Source of the DNA: Rhodopirellula sp. SM50
GTDB lineage: Bacteria > Planctomycetota > Planctomycetia > Pirellulales > Pirellulaceae
DNA: 64,000 nt
NCBI RefSeq assembly: GCF_002289565.1
Contig: NZ_NTFY01000070.1
Location: 1-64,000 of the forward strand
Direction: 5' to 3'
Shown: piece after piece, positions 1-8,818 of the stretch
How positions within the stretch are numbered: the first letter of the stretch is position 1
How the letters are laid out: each line of letters opens with the position of its first letter
The notes under the pieces: model-generated
Database searches by the model: none
The model's input: only the letters and a program-made list of their open reading frames with translations
Told to the model about the DNA's origin: nothing
Program-made: the position numbers and the translations under genes

Positions 1-70
1 GAAGCGACAAAAAGATGCAAAAAAAGGAAGCGTCATCACGCTCGACGCCCTTGACAATCCACGTTACATC

Positions 71-202
71 TTACGCGTCGCGGCTCACTAAGACGACAGA
101 CCGCTCGCGCCGTGCCGCTAACTGCTCCAAGGCCAAATGAGATGGCATTGGCCGTAAGGCCACCGGCAAGCATTGTGCCAGCCCTTCGGGGCCTGAGCGC
201 AG
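71..202. repeat. Mosaic fragment of palindromic repeats (families A, K and J)
   Basis: The left 223 bases hold no gene. This part contains pieces of dispersed repeats found elsewhere in the window: an arm with GCGTCGCGGCTCA (K family, compare 20656-20720), an arm ending in CTCGCGCCGTGCCGCTAA (A family, compare 9190-9215), and ACCGGCAAGCATTGTGCCAGC (J family, compare the reverse complement at 7362-7406). It lies at the 3' side of the response regulator gene, so it could act as a transcript end. That role is inference. Confidence 0.6.
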
Positions 203-223
203 GCATGACGTACGCTGAACCGT

Positions 224-619
224 TCAGTCCCTGTCGGGTAACGCTTCACGATGCAACAGGCGATTCAATTGGTCGGAGAATTCGTGTAGATCGAGTGGCT
301 TGACGAGCACGCAGTCCGGGTGGACGCCGGGCGGCAGCTCACGGCTTCCCATGTCGATGCTTCCGGTGATCACGATGACGGGCGTTGCCGGCACGATCTT
401 TTTGATCTCTTGAGTTAAAAGCAGACCGTTCATCTCGGGCATATTCATATCCGTGATGACCAGGTCGTAGTCTCCGTCGCGGACCATTTCCAAACCGGCC
501 GCCGCGCTTTCGGCACAATCAATCTGATAGCCTAGGGTTTGCATCAGCACCGTCAGCGACTTGAGCCCAAGGACGTCGTCGTCGATACACAGTAACTTGA
601 TACCGCCGTGTCGATTCAT
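224..619 (-). CDS. Response regulator, CheY-like receiver domain only
   Basis: A single receiver domain of about 131 residues. Visible motifs are the acidic cluster CIDDD near the N-terminus, the phospho-acceptor Asp in LVITDMNMPEMNG, the conserved Thr/Ser position in VIVITGS, and the Lys in VLVKPLD. There is no output domain, so it probably acts by protein contact or in a phosphorelay. I chose the ATG at 619 (MNRHGGIK), which immediately precedes the first beta strand. An in-frame start at 721 would add 34 residues unlike a receiver domain. The gene is divergent from the sulfatase at 1039. A histidine kinase at 5530 is nearby but not adjacent, so pairing is only possible. Confidence 0.85.
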   Translation of the reverse strand: MNRHGGIKLLCIDDDVLGLKSLTVLMQTLGYQIDCAESAAAGLEMVRDGDYDLVITDMNMPEMNGLLLTQEIKKIVPATPVIVITGSIDMGSRELPPGVHPDCVLVKPLDLHEFSDQLNRLLHREALPDRD

Positions 620-1038
620 CAGCTCAGCTGAATTTACCACCCCGAACTCCTGTCTCGGATCGATAGGTTCCGAATAAATGCGACCGCTTGAGAACGGCAG
701 CGGGGAAGCGGTTCCCGTCACCGAAACGTGATCGTGCCGAAGCGGTGATCATACCTTGTTTGCCACACGACGGCGCCAGTTTTTTTGATAATCACAGTCT
801 GCCATTGGACGGCTCATTCTGTTTGTTAATGCGTTCAACGACAACCGGTCGGCCATCATCGCAACTTGTCTTACTCATTCCGGGGGGAAATCATCGAGAG
901 GGCCTCGGGTCGATTGCGATCGACGTGGCCCCGTTGGTTGGACCGCCGGAGGAAAGCTTGTTCGCCGAGCAACTTTGCTATAGTGCAGTGGAATTGAATA
1001 CACCGCCGTCATTTCTTCGACACCTGTTCAGTGCCATC
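620..1038. other. Divergent intergenic region, no gene seen
   Basis: Spacer between the response regulator and the sulfatase. The sulfatase frame stays open upstream to 688, but this part has no recognisable domain and precedes a good signal peptide, so I treat it as non-coding. A TATAGT hexamer at 979-984 with TTGTTC at 958-963 resembles a promoter but the spacing is only 15 bases. Confidence 0.4.
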
Positions 1039-4000
1039 ATGATCATCTCCTCGTTTCGTCATCCCGCGGCCAATGGTCGGGTTTTCGATCACGCGGTCCC
1101 TGTGCGGTTTGGCATCGGGTTTGCGTTTGCATGCGTGATCTTGATGGCGACCGTTCTGCCCCAGGCCGCGCGCGGTGCTGATGCGGGAACTCGCCCGAAC
1201 GTCGTGGTGATCATGACGGACGATCAAGGGTATGGCGACATGTCGTGCCACGGCGACCCGCATCTCAAGACGCCGAACTTGGATACCCTTCACGCGCAAT
1301 CCATTCGATTCACCAATTTCCATGTCTCGCCGTATTGCACGCCCACGCGTGCGGCCTTGATGACCGGTCGCTATCCGGCTCGCACCGGCGCGTATCGCAC
1401 CTCGTCCGGTCTGACGTCGCTGCACCCGCGCGAAAAAACGTTGGCGGAACTGTTTTCGCAAAACGGTTACGCGACGGGGATGTTCGGCAAATGGCACCTC
1501 GGGGATTGTGCCCCGTCGCGTCCCATGGATTGCGGGTTCGATCGATCGGTTTGGCACCGTTGCGGCGGGTTGACTCAAATCTCTGACTATTGGACAAACG
1601 ACTACTTCGACGACACGTATCTGGTCGGAGATCGCTGGAAGCAATTCGACGGTTATTGCACGGATGTCTGGTTTGACGAAGCGATGGGGTTCATGAGCGA
1701 AGCCGCTCGCGATGCCGGCGGCAATAAACCGTTCTTCGTCTATCTGGCAACCAACGCGCCGCACGGTCCCTACCTGGTCGCAGACAAATGGAAACAGCCC
1801 TTTCTTGATGCGGGCTTGCCGGCAACCCAAGCGGCTTTCAAGGGGATGGTCGCGAATTTTGATTGGAACCTGGGGCGGCTGCTTCGCTGGATGGAGACCG
1901 AGCAACTCGCCGACAACACCGTGCTGATTTTCTTGACCGACAACGGCACCTCGGCCGGAACGATCTTTGGCAAGGGAGGACGCATCACCGGCTGGCCCGT
2001 CGACGCCCGCGAGAATGCCGGCCGGCGTGGCGGAAAAAGTTCCGCCTACGATGGCGGCCATCACGTGCCGTTGTTCCTACGCTGGCCGAAGGGCAACCTC
2101 GGCTCGCCACGAGGGATCGACACGCTGTCGGCACACCTGGATCTGACGCCCACCTTGATCGAGCTGTGCGGTCTGAAACGTCCAGCCCATTGGCCCGTAC
2201 TCGATGGACGCTCGTTGGTGCCCCTGATCCGACATCGCAAACCGGATTGGCCGGAGCGAGTGCTGCACAGCCAGATGCATGGCGGAAACGGCTACGTCAA
2301 ACCGGGCGATCCGTGGGAGATCGGTGTCGCGATGACCCAGCGATGGCATCTCGTCGAAGGCCGTGAACTGTATGACATCCAGAGCGACCCCACACAGCGA
2401 AACAATGTTGCCGAGGACTATCCGGACGTGTTCGCGAAACTCAACCAGGCCCACCTCGACTGGTTCGATTCGGTCAAGGCGGGCATGCAACCGACTCGCA
2501 TCTTGATCGGATCTGAGCGGGAGAATCCGACCCCTTTGACCAGCCAAGAATGGGTGATGCCCGGTGGAAACCCGCCGTGGGCGCACGCCCATGTCGTCAA
2601 ACGGATGATCGCCAATGGCCCCTGGTGGATCGAAGTGGCCGAGGCCGGCAACTATCGGTTTTCACTTTCGCGCTGGCCGGATTACCTGGAGCAACCGATC
2701 GATTCCACCGCGGCCGGAATCGAGATCGCTGGCCGAACGATGGAGCGGCCGATCGAGGATCCCGCAAAGACGACGTCGGCCGAGTTCGAATTGGAACTGC
2801 CGGCCGGACCGTGCAAACTGTCGACTTGGCTGGTCACGCCCGACGGCAAACGACACGGCGCCTATTTCGTGACGGTCACGCGTTTGCCCAACGCGGACGA
2901 TCAGACGCCGGCGGTCCTTTGGACCCAGTACGGATTGAGCAACCGCACCGTCAAATTGACCGCCCACACCGACGCAGATCCGCTCAATCCCAGCGATGCG
3001 ACCGTACGATTGCAACTTTATCGCGAGCATCAGTGGTCGACCGAAGCGGAGGCACGCGTTGATCCGCTCACCGCGATGGCAACGTTCCGGTTGGACGATT
3101 GGGATGCAACACAGAGCGTGCCGTATCGCGTCGTCAGCGGACAGAGCCGTTGGCAGGGGGTGATTCGAAAGGAACCGACGGACCAGCCGGTGTTGAAATT
3201 GATGGTCGTGGCCTGCGTCAACGACAAATTCTTTCCGTACACCGAAGCCGTCGCCCAAATGATCGGGCAAGACCCCGACCTGGTGTTCTTTGCCGGGGAC
3301 CAAATCTATGAAAGCAATGCGGGCGGCGAAGTGATCACGCCTCAAGACGAATCCGAAGTCCCCGCCGGCATGGCCAATTACCTGGCCAAGTGGCGAAAGT
3401 TCGGACTGATCTTTCGTGATCTGCTGAAAGATCGACCGTCGATCATGATCACCGATGACCACGACGTGTATGCCAATGATTTGTGGGGCGACGGTGGGCG
3501 TCGGATGACGGGCGACCGCACCACGGGCGGCTATCCGGCGGATCCGAGGTGGGTCAATGCCGCCGAGCTGACTCAAACCGCCCATCTACCCGACCCCGCA
3601 TCGCCCGGACCTTGGGGAGATGGCATCAACGCGTACTTCACGTCACTCGACTACGGCGGAGTCTCATTGGCGATACTTGAAGATCGAAAATTCAAATCTC
3701 CGCCGAGCGAGGTGCTTTCGGCGGCCATCAAGGATCCCGAATCCGACGCCCCCAATCGGACCCTGGAAGTCATCATGGATCCCGCCTTCGACGCGGCCAA
3801 GCTGGACCGCCCCGACCTGCAGTTGCTCGGCAAGGCTCAAGAAGACTTTGTCGGCGCCTGGGCCCGCCGGGTCGAGCAACGCAAACAGTTGGCAGCCGTC
3901 CTGAATCAGTCGCCGTTGGTCAACATCGCAAACTACGACACGCGCTTCGGCGACATGGATTCCAACGGTTGGCCGCAATCGGCTCGGGACCGGGCGTTGC

Positions 4001-4401
4001 GTGCGATCGCGCCGTCGCAGGCCGTGATGCTTTCCGGCGACATCCACTACGGAACTCTGGCGCAATTGGGAATTGATGACTGGGGGGATGGTCCGTGGTC
4101 GTTTTCTGTGCCCGCGTTTGCCTCCGAACAGAACCGTCGCTGGGGGCCGAGCGAGCCGGCCCAAGGCCGGGAGATCCCTGGGATCGAAGGCTCCGGGAAC
4201 CACCACGACCGCTTCGGCAACAAGCTGACCGTTGCCGCCACCGCGCCGGGCAAGCAAGGCTATGGAATGGTCCTGTTCGACAAACCCAACAGCCGGATCA
4301 CGCTACAATTACACACGCTGGATGCGGACCGCAATCCGGATCAGGAGCAAATCCCGGGATGGCCGCTGACCCTGGATGTCCGGCATCGAGAAGTGGAGTG
4401 A
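1039..4401 (+). CDS. Secreted sulfatase fused to a PhoD-like phosphatase/phosphodiesterase
   Basis: About 1120 residues in two enzyme modules. After a signal peptide (residues ~22-49), residues ~53-510 form an arylsulfatase: NVVVIMTDDQGYGD supplies metal-binding Asp residues, and CTPTR at 100-104 is the formylglycine site, with Cys100 the residue modified to FGly. A beta-rich linker (~600-700) is like those after planctomycetal sulfatases. Residues ~715-1115 are a PhoD-type metallophosphoesterase: ACVNDKFFP, FFAGDQIYE, MITDDHDVYAND and LSGDIHYG. The ATG at 1039 was chosen for the signal peptide. The reactions implied are hydrolysis of a sulfate ester and of a phosphate mono- or diester, outside the cytoplasm, perhaps on one sulfated and phosphorylated polymer. 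A fusion of the two families is unusual. I saw no internal stop or frameshift. Confidence 0.88.
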   Translation: MIISSFRHPAANGRVFDHAVPVRFGIGFAFACVILMATVLPQAARGADAGTRPNVVVIMTDDQGYGDMSCHGDPHLKTPNLDTLHAQSIRFTNFHVSPYCTPTRAALMTGRYPARTGAYRTSSGLTSLHPREKTLAELFSQNGYATGMFGKWHLGDCAPSRPMDCGFDRSVWHRCGGLTQISDYWTNDYFDDTYLVGDRWKQFDGYCTDVWFDEAMGFMSEAARDAGGNKPFFVYLATNAPHGPYLVADKWKQPFLDAGLPATQAAFKGMVANFDWNLGRLLRWMETEQLADNTVLIFLTDNGTSAGTIFGKGGRITGWPVDARENAGRRGGKSSAYDGGHHVPLFLRWPKGNLGSPRGIDTLSAHLDLTPTLIELCGLKRPAHWPVLDGRSLVPLIRHRKPDWPERVLHSQMHGGNGYVKPGDPWEIGVAMTQRWHLVEGRELYDIQSDPTQRNNVAEDYPDVFAKLNQAHLDWFDSVKAGMQPTRILIGSERENPTPLTSQEWVMPGGNPPWAHAHVVKRMIANGPWWIEVAEAGNYRFSLSRWPDYLEQPIDSTAAGIEIAGRTMERPIEDPAKTTSAEFELELPAGPCKLSTWLVTPDGKRHGAYFVTVTRLPNADDQTPAVLWTQYGLSNRTVKLTAHTDADPLNPSDATVRLQLYREHQWSTEAEARVDPLTAMATFRLDDWDATQSVPYRVVSGQSRWQGVIRKEPTDQPVLKLMVVACVNDKFFPYTEAVAQMIGQDPDLVFFAGDQIYESNAGGEVITPQDESEVPAGMANYLAKWRKFGLIFRDLLKDRPSIMITDDHDVYANDLWGDGGRRMTGDRTTGGYPADPRWVNAAELTQTAHLPDPASPGPWGDGINAYFTSLDYGGVSLAILEDRKFKSPPSEVLSAAIKDPESDAPNRTLEVIMDPAFDAAKLDRPDLQLLGKAQEDFVGAWARRVEQRKQLAAVLNQSPLVNIANYDTRFGDMDSNGWPQSARDRALRAIAPSQAVMLSGDIHYGTLAQLGIDDWGDGPWSFSVPAFASEQNRRWGPSEPAQGREIPGIEGSGNHHDRFGNKLTVAATAPGKQGYGMVLFDKPNSRITLQLHTLDADRNPDQEQIPGWPLTLDVRHREVE

Positions 4402-4428
4402 CGTGCAGTGTTCGCAACCCGCAGCTTC

Positions 4429-4558
4429 AACGCGGTGAAGCATTTTCCCCATGTGTTTCTTGAGGTTCTAGCGGCAGGGCGCGAGCCCTCCGGTTCTTCA
4501 TCTTTGCCAAAACACCGGAGGGCTCGCGCCCTACCGCTAACAAATGCTTCACAACGTT
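4429..4558. repeat. Family A palindrome, copy A1
   Basis: Nested inverted repeat. The outer arms are CGGTGAAGCATTT and AAATGCTTCAC; the inner arms are GGCGCGAGCCCTCCGGT and ACCGGAGGGCTCGCGCC, around a short spacer. It fills the spacer between the sulfatase-PhoD gene and the phosphoesterase. The asymmetric spacer (CCCATGTGTTTCTTG) lies on the left here and on the right in copy A8, so the two copies are in opposite orientation. Confidence 0.9.
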
Positions 4559-4592
4559 ACCGCAACGTGCGCGTAAAGGGAGTCAAAGCAGA

Positions 4593-5339
4593 ATGATGAG
4601 AGAATCGGAAACCACAAACGCTTATTTCGTCTCGGATCTGCATCTGTTCTCCAATCGGTCGACCGGAGACCTGATTCTGCCGGAGCTGCGTGACAGAGTT
4701 CGTCAGACGCACACGGTGGTTTTGGGAGGCGACATCTTTGATTTCAAATGGAGCACCCACGAGAGCGATGAGCGGTCGGTGGAAAAGGCGGTCGAGTGGA
4801 TCGAAGACCTGTTGGAGCAAAATGCCAATTGCGAGTACCACTACATCCTGGGCAATCATGATTCACGCCCCGAATTCGTCGAGCAATTGGACGCGTTGGC
4901 ATCGCGACATCCAAATTTCACGCGGCATCGCTACTTTGCCCGCCTGGACAACTGCCTGTTTTTGCATGGCGACGTCGCCGACGGACCGCTCGATCACGCG
5001 CGATTGGATTCACGGCGGCAGAAATTCGAGCGGAAGAAGAAAAAGACCGGGCTGTGGCACGTCGCCTATGACATGGCGATTCATGCGCGGCTGCATCGAT
5101 TGGTGGTGCTCTCGATCCGAGAGATGAAAGTGCTGCGGCGGATCAACGCGTACGTCGAACGAATCGGCCACGGGCTAGACGATGGCGTGACAGATGTCTA
5201 CTTCGGACACACGCATGTCGATCTGGATGGCATTCAGTACCAAGGGCTTTGCTTTCACAATGGCGGCGCGGCCATCCGCGGCATGAAGTTTCGAATCGTC
5301 GAAACAACGCTCAGTGCCCCGGCCACCGTACGCGCTTGA
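4593..5339 (+). CDS. Calcineurin-like metallophosphoesterase, LpxH-like
   Basis: 248 residues with the full metal-binding motif series of calcineurin-like phosphoesterases: SDLHL (Asp15, His17), GGDIFDF, LGNHDS, LHGDVADG and FGHTHVDL. The order and size resemble UDP-2,3-diacylglucosamine hydrolase (LpxH, lipid A synthesis), but LpxH-like proteins of other function are common, so substrate assignment is tentative. It has no signal peptide and is probably cytoplasmic or peripheral to the inner membrane. The start ATG at 4593 follows AGGGAG at 4577-4582. A second ATG at 4596 is equally possible. It stands alone, with repeat A1 immediately upstream. Confidence 0.85.
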   Translation: MMRESETTNAYFVSDLHLFSNRSTGDLILPELRDRVRQTHTVVLGGDIFDFKWSTHESDERSVEKAVEWIEDLLEQNANCEYHYILGNHDSRPEFVEQLDALASRHPNFTRHRYFARLDNCLFLHGDVADGPLDHARLDSRRQKFERKKKKTGLWHVAYDMAIHARLHRLVVLSIREMKVLRRINAYVERIGHGLDDGVTDVYFGHTHVDLDGIQYQGLCFHNGGAAIRGMKFRIVETTLSAPATVRA

Positions 5340-5452
5340 GCCCAAGCAAACGAACTCACGCCTGCTTGGTATGCCACGTGCACCACAACCAAGTCGCTGG
5401 CGTCAGATGATTAGGGATGCCTATCTCGCACATTAAGTCGAAGTTTTGTGCG

Positions 5453-5479
5453 TTGCTGCGCATCAAAGAGCGCTATAAT
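5453..5479 (+). promoter_or_regulatory. Possible sigma-70-like promoter of the histidine kinase gene
   Basis: A perfect TATAAT at 5474-5479 lies about 50 bases before the kinase start. The best upstream hexamer is TTGCTG at 5453-5458, only 15 bases away, so the -35 match is weak. Planctomycete promoters are poorly characterised. Offered as a candidate only. Confidence 0.3.
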
Positions 5480-5529
5480 CAACAGTCGCCGGTTTCGCTG
5501 GAAACAAACTACTGTCCCATGAGCATCCA

Positions 5530-6651
5530 ATGGCAGTTACCAACGCATTGAATGGTTCTACCCAGATCCATCCCAGCTTGGACTTGGCGGCAAAAGTGCT
5601 CGATTCGCTGACGGTGTCGTTGGCGGTGATTGATTCAACGGGGGCGATTGCTGCGACGAACCAGGCTTGGGACGATTTTGCGCTGCAAAACGGTGGCCGG
5701 CCCGCGGCAACCGGTGTCGGGGCAAACTATCTGGATGTCTGCCGATCGACTCAAGGGCCTGACGTGTTTTACGCCGAACAGGCCTTCCAGGGAATCAGCG
5801 ATGTACTGCACGGCAAGCGACAGGTGTTCACGCTCGAGTACCCATGCCATTCGCCGACACAGCAACGTTGGTTCATGCTGCATGCTTCGCCCTTGAAAAA
5901 CGATCCAGACAAGGCGGTGACGGCCCATCTGACGATCACCGATCGCAAACTGGTGGAAAACAAGTTGGTCGATTCAACGCGACTGGCAGCGATCGGTGAA
6001 GCGATGAAGGGGTTGAGCCACAAGGGCCGAAACTCGCTCCATGGCGCCCAAGGTTTTATCGATTTGCTGCGATATTCGATCAAGCAAGACGCCGAGGCGA
6101 CAAAGTTGCTTGACCGCATCGAACTCGCCCAACGACGCCTGGTCGGTATGTACCAAGAGGTCCAACACTATGCCGAGCCGATCCAACTGTCATTTTCGGT
6201 CGGCCGGTTGGACCACGTGGTCGACGAGGCTTGGGCATCCCTTTCCCCCTTTGACGATCGACTCAAACTGCAGCATCTGGTGCGCGGGATGGAGTTGGAT
6301 TGCGAAATGGACCGTGACGCGATCTGGCAAACCTTGAAAGTAATCTTTAGTAACGCGGCCGAATCCGGCCCTTCGACGACGCTGGTCGACGTTTCCTATC
6401 AACCGGCGCAATTGAACGGACGTCCGGCGATCACCATGGTCATCAGCGACAACGGCCCGGGGATCCCCGCAGCGGATCAGGAAAAAGTATTTGAGCCCTT
6501 CTACACGACTAAAATCGTGGGATCCGGCCTAGGCCTGGCCACGGCCCGTCGGATCGTGGAAGGGCACACCGGCCGACTGGTTGCCGGCGCATCCGTCTTG
6601 GGCGGTGCGTCCTTCTACTTGACGCTGCCAGTTCGTCAGATCGTTCGCTAG
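5530..6651 (+). CDS. PAS-domain sensor histidine kinase
   Basis: 373 residues and no membrane segment, so a soluble sensor. Residues ~20-140 form a PAS domain (LAVIDSTGAIAATNQAWDDF to ITDRK). The dimerisation helix holds the phospho-acceptor His164 in GLSHKGRNSLHG. The ATPase domain shows an N box (IFSNAAESG), a G1 box (DNGPGIP) and a G2 box (GSGLGLATARRI). The residue after the His is Lys, where most kinases of this class have Glu or Asp. That acidic residue normally helps catalysis, so activity may be altered. No response regulator is adjacent; the receiver-only protein at 224-619 is the nearest. The start codon lacks an obvious Shine-Dalgarno sequence. Confidence 0.9.
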   Translation: MAVTNALNGSTQIHPSLDLAAKVLDSLTVSLAVIDSTGAIAATNQAWDDFALQNGGRPAATGVGANYLDVCRSTQGPDVFYAEQAFQGISDVLHGKRQVFTLEYPCHSPTQQRWFMLHASPLKNDPDKAVTAHLTITDRKLVENKLVDSTRLAAIGEAMKGLSHKGRNSLHGAQGFIDLLRYSIKQDAEATKLLDRIELAQRRLVGMYQEVQHYAEPIQLSFSVGRLDHVVDEAWASLSPFDDRLKLQHLVRGMELDCEMDRDAIWQTLKVIFSNAAESGPSTTLVDVSYQPAQLNGRPAITMVISDNGPGIPAADQEKVFEPFYTTKIVGSGLGLATARRIVEGHTGRLVAGASVLGGASFYLTLPVRQIVR

Positions 6652-6707
6652 TGGCGTCGTGCTGCAGCAACTTTTAGATTGGTGTGTCGCATGATTCGTC
6701 AAACGAC

Positions 6708-7178
6708 TCAGATCGTTACAGATTCACCTTCACAGATTGCAAGCACCTTGCAGTCGCGAGTGATGATGTAGTAGCTCCGTACGCCCTCATATTCTTGAGT
6801 CCGCAAATCGAAGTACAATATCTCGCATTCACCGCCGTCTTCCGGGAGGTCGAGATGGTCTGTCGAATAAAAGTCGTAGATCATCTGAAAGTCTTTGTGA
6901 CCGGGAGGGATCACCTCGTCGGCAAGCATTCGCAGATCTACGATGGTCGATAAATCGTCGCCGATCTCTAATTTTCGGATCAGTTCACGCTCGCGTGGAT
7001 CCTGCAACGGTTCAATGTAGCCCGCAAGCGTCTTCGAGCCATCGTGATGATTCTCGTCACCAGGCCGGACGCACAGTATCCCCAAGACCCAACCGACAGC
7101 AAGCGAGATGACAGCGATCAAGGCTCCCACGCCGCGCTGAGGCTCATCGTTTTGCACTTGGCGTCCTTCGGCAAACAT
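6708..7178 (-). CDS. Membrane-anchored hypothetical protein
   Basis: 156 residues. A hydrophobic helix at ~17-36 (GVGALIAVISLAVGWVLGIL) is followed by an acidic soluble domain containing RELIRKLEIGDDLSTIVDLR and ending in a beta-rich stretch (CEILYFDLRTQEYEGVRSYYIITRDCKVLAI). The single N-terminal helix without a cleavage site suggests an inner-membrane anchor with the C-terminal domain exposed. I recognise no family. It is convergent with the histidine kinase, whose stop is 56 bases away. Codon use matches its neighbours, so it is probably a real gene. Confidence 0.65.
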   Translation of the reverse strand: MFAEGRQVQNDEPQRGVGALIAVISLAVGWVLGILCVRPGDENHHDGSKTLAGYIEPLQDPRERELIRKLEIGDDLSTIVDLRMLADEVIPPGHKDFQMIYDFYSTDHLDLPEDGGECEILYFDLRTQEYEGVRSYYIITRDCKVLAICEGESVTI

Positions 7179-7361
7179 TCAGAAGATTATGATACGCAAC
7201 CCACGGAGGGTAGAAGACGAACAGCGGTGCACCGCTCGGTTCACGCGTCCGGCCGCGACGACAGTTTGAGCCGTCGCCACTGTCCGCCAATGTACTCGAT
7301 CGGAAACGCCGTGGGCATCTCGCGACGATGGCGCGGCCGTTTTCGCTGGACATCCGCGATG

Positions 7362-7406
7362 AAGCCCGAGGGGCTGGCACCATGCTTGCCGGTGGTGTCA
7401 GCCCCA
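7362..7406. repeat. Family J hairpin
   Basis: An inverted repeat of GGGGCTGGCACCA with TGGTGTCAGCCCC around GCTTGCCG. Its reverse complement matches the fragment near 160-200. It lies in the 525-bp divergent spacer 7179-7704. The rest of that spacer holds repeat A2 and no gene I can support. Confidence 0.6.
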
Positions 7407-7440
7407 TTTCATCTCCTTTGACGCCAAGCGGGGTGTTTTT

Positions 7441-7521
7441 GTTAGCGGTAGGGCGCGAGCCCTCCGGTCTTTCACGATGTTTTTGAAGCGCGACCGGACG
7501 GCTCGCGCCGTTCCGCTAACA
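7441..7521. repeat. Family A palindrome, copy A2 (mixed arms)
   Basis: The left arm is the common type (GGCGCGAGCCCTCCGGT). The right arm is a second type (ACCGGACGGCTCGCGCCG). Pairing is therefore imperfect at several positions. It lies upstream of the esterase gene. Confidence 0.85.
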
Positions 7522-7704
7522 CCTTTAGAGCCAAAGTAAGTGGCCTTGGCTTTGGATGGGCACGCCGCCCACGTGAATTCGGGATGCGATGATCGCCCGC
7601 GAGTGGTTCTCATGGCGCGGTGGGCGTCGCGGGGTGTAAACTGTGTTTCGCATCATGTGCATCATGACAAACTAACAACTCTTCCACACTTTGGCATTCC
7701 TTTC

Positions 7705-8613
7705 ATGAACGTTGGATTTCGACTTTGTTGCCTGGCATTCCTTTCGATCGCGGTCTCTGTCTGCAGCGGAGCACCGCCTGCGGGCTCGACGACTGAATCG
7801 CTGTGGCCCGACTTGCCGCCAGGCACCACGCTCCGCGGGGAAGGCGACGTTCCGCAATTGATCGTGACGCGAGTCGAGTCGGAGACGCCGACCGCGGCGG
7901 TGGTGATTTTGCCAGGTGGCGGATACGGCGGGCACGCGATGGATCACGAGGGCTATCAATTCGCTGAATGGTTCAAATCCTTGGGCGTAAGCTCGGCAAT
8001 TTGCACGTACCGGTTGCGGGGAAAAGGCAATGCCGGCAAAGGGTACGGGCACCCCGCGCCGATGATGGATGCACAGCGGGCCATCCAAACCTTGCGGGCC
8101 CGCGCCGAGGAGTGGAACATCGATCCGCAGCGGATCGGCGTGATCGGATTCTCCGCCGGCGGGCACCTGTGTTCGACCGTCTCAACGCACTTCGCGGACG
8201 CCAATCCCGCAGCGGAAGACCCGATTGCACGCGTTTCGTCACGACCGGATTTCAGCATCCTGTGCTACCCGGTGATCGCGTTTGGCAAACCGTACACCCA
8301 CAAGGGCAGCCAACGAAATCTGATCGGTGCAGAGCCAGACGCGGCGCTGCTGGAATCGTTGTCAAACGAAAAACAGGTGACCGAGAACACGCCGCCGGCG
8401 TTTCTGTTCCATACCGGCGAAGACACGGCGGTTCCGGTCCAGAACAGTCTGGATTATTACCTGGCGTGTGTCCGCAACGGCGTTGCGGCTGAGTTACACG
8501 TCTTTCCGGAAGGCCGTCATGGATTGGGACTGGCGCAGCAGTTGCCAGGGGCGAAACAATGGCCCGATTTGTGCGCCGATTGGTTGCGGCGGTTGGGCGT
8601 GGTGACGATGTAG
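7705..8613 (+). CDS. Secreted alpha/beta hydrolase, acetyl-xylan-esterase-like
   Basis: 302 residues. The start ATG at 7705 opens a signal peptide (MNVGFRLCCLAFLSIAVSVC, Cys20 possibly a lipobox). The mature part is an alpha/beta hydrolase. VVILPGGGYGG provides the oxyanion-hole glycines. The nucleophile is Ser150 in GFSAGG, with the acid probably Asp240 (HTGEDTAVP) and the base His272 (EGRHGLGL). This order and the BD-FAE-like pattern fit bacterial carbohydrate deacetylases and esterases. The likely role is removal of acetyl or feruloyl groups from polysaccharide in the periplasm or outside the cell; the exact substrate is unknown. The gene is monocistronic and is followed directly by repeat D1, whose hairpin begins at the stop codon. 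Confidence 0.85.
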   Translation: MNVGFRLCCLAFLSIAVSVCSGAPPAGSTTESLWPDLPPGTTLRGEGDVPQLIVTRVESETPTAAVVILPGGGYGGHAMDHEGYQFAEWFKSLGVSSAICTYRLRGKGNAGKGYGHPAPMMDAQRAIQTLRARAEEWNIDPQRIGVIGFSAGGHLCSTVSTHFADANPAAEDPIARVSSRPDFSILCYPVIAFGKPYTHKGSQRNLIGAEPDAALLESLSNEKQVTENTPPAFLFHTGEDTAVPVQNSLDYYLACVRNGVAAELHVFPEGRHGLGLAQQLPGAKQWPDLCADWLRRLGVVTM

Positions 8614-8735
8614 AGTCTCTCCCTCTGGGAGAGACGGCGTTTGCGCAGCGAGCAAACGCCAGAGAGGGCCGGCGCTGCAAAAGTCTTGGCGCCTTGCGCT
8701 ACGATCAAATCCGTCGCTGATACAATTGACGTCCC
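8614..8735. repeat. Family D element, copy D1
   Basis: About 120 bp opening with a hairpin (TCTCTCCCTCTGGGAGAGA) and then GGCGTTTGCGCAGCGAGCAA and GAGAGGGCC. A near-identical element is at 57686-57803. It starts immediately after the esterase stop codon, so it may serve as its transcript end. Confidence 0.85.
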
Positions 8736-8818
8736 CAGGAATGACAGCGAGTCGCCGGAGGTCAGCGGAGCGCCGCCTCCGGGAAACGCGCCCCGACAAT
8801 CCCATCGTGATTCTTGAG

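Noticed and set aside
688-1038. N-terminal extension of the sulfatase-PhoD frame
   Set aside because: It is open by chance, has no recognisable domain, and would bury the signal peptide that begins at 1039.
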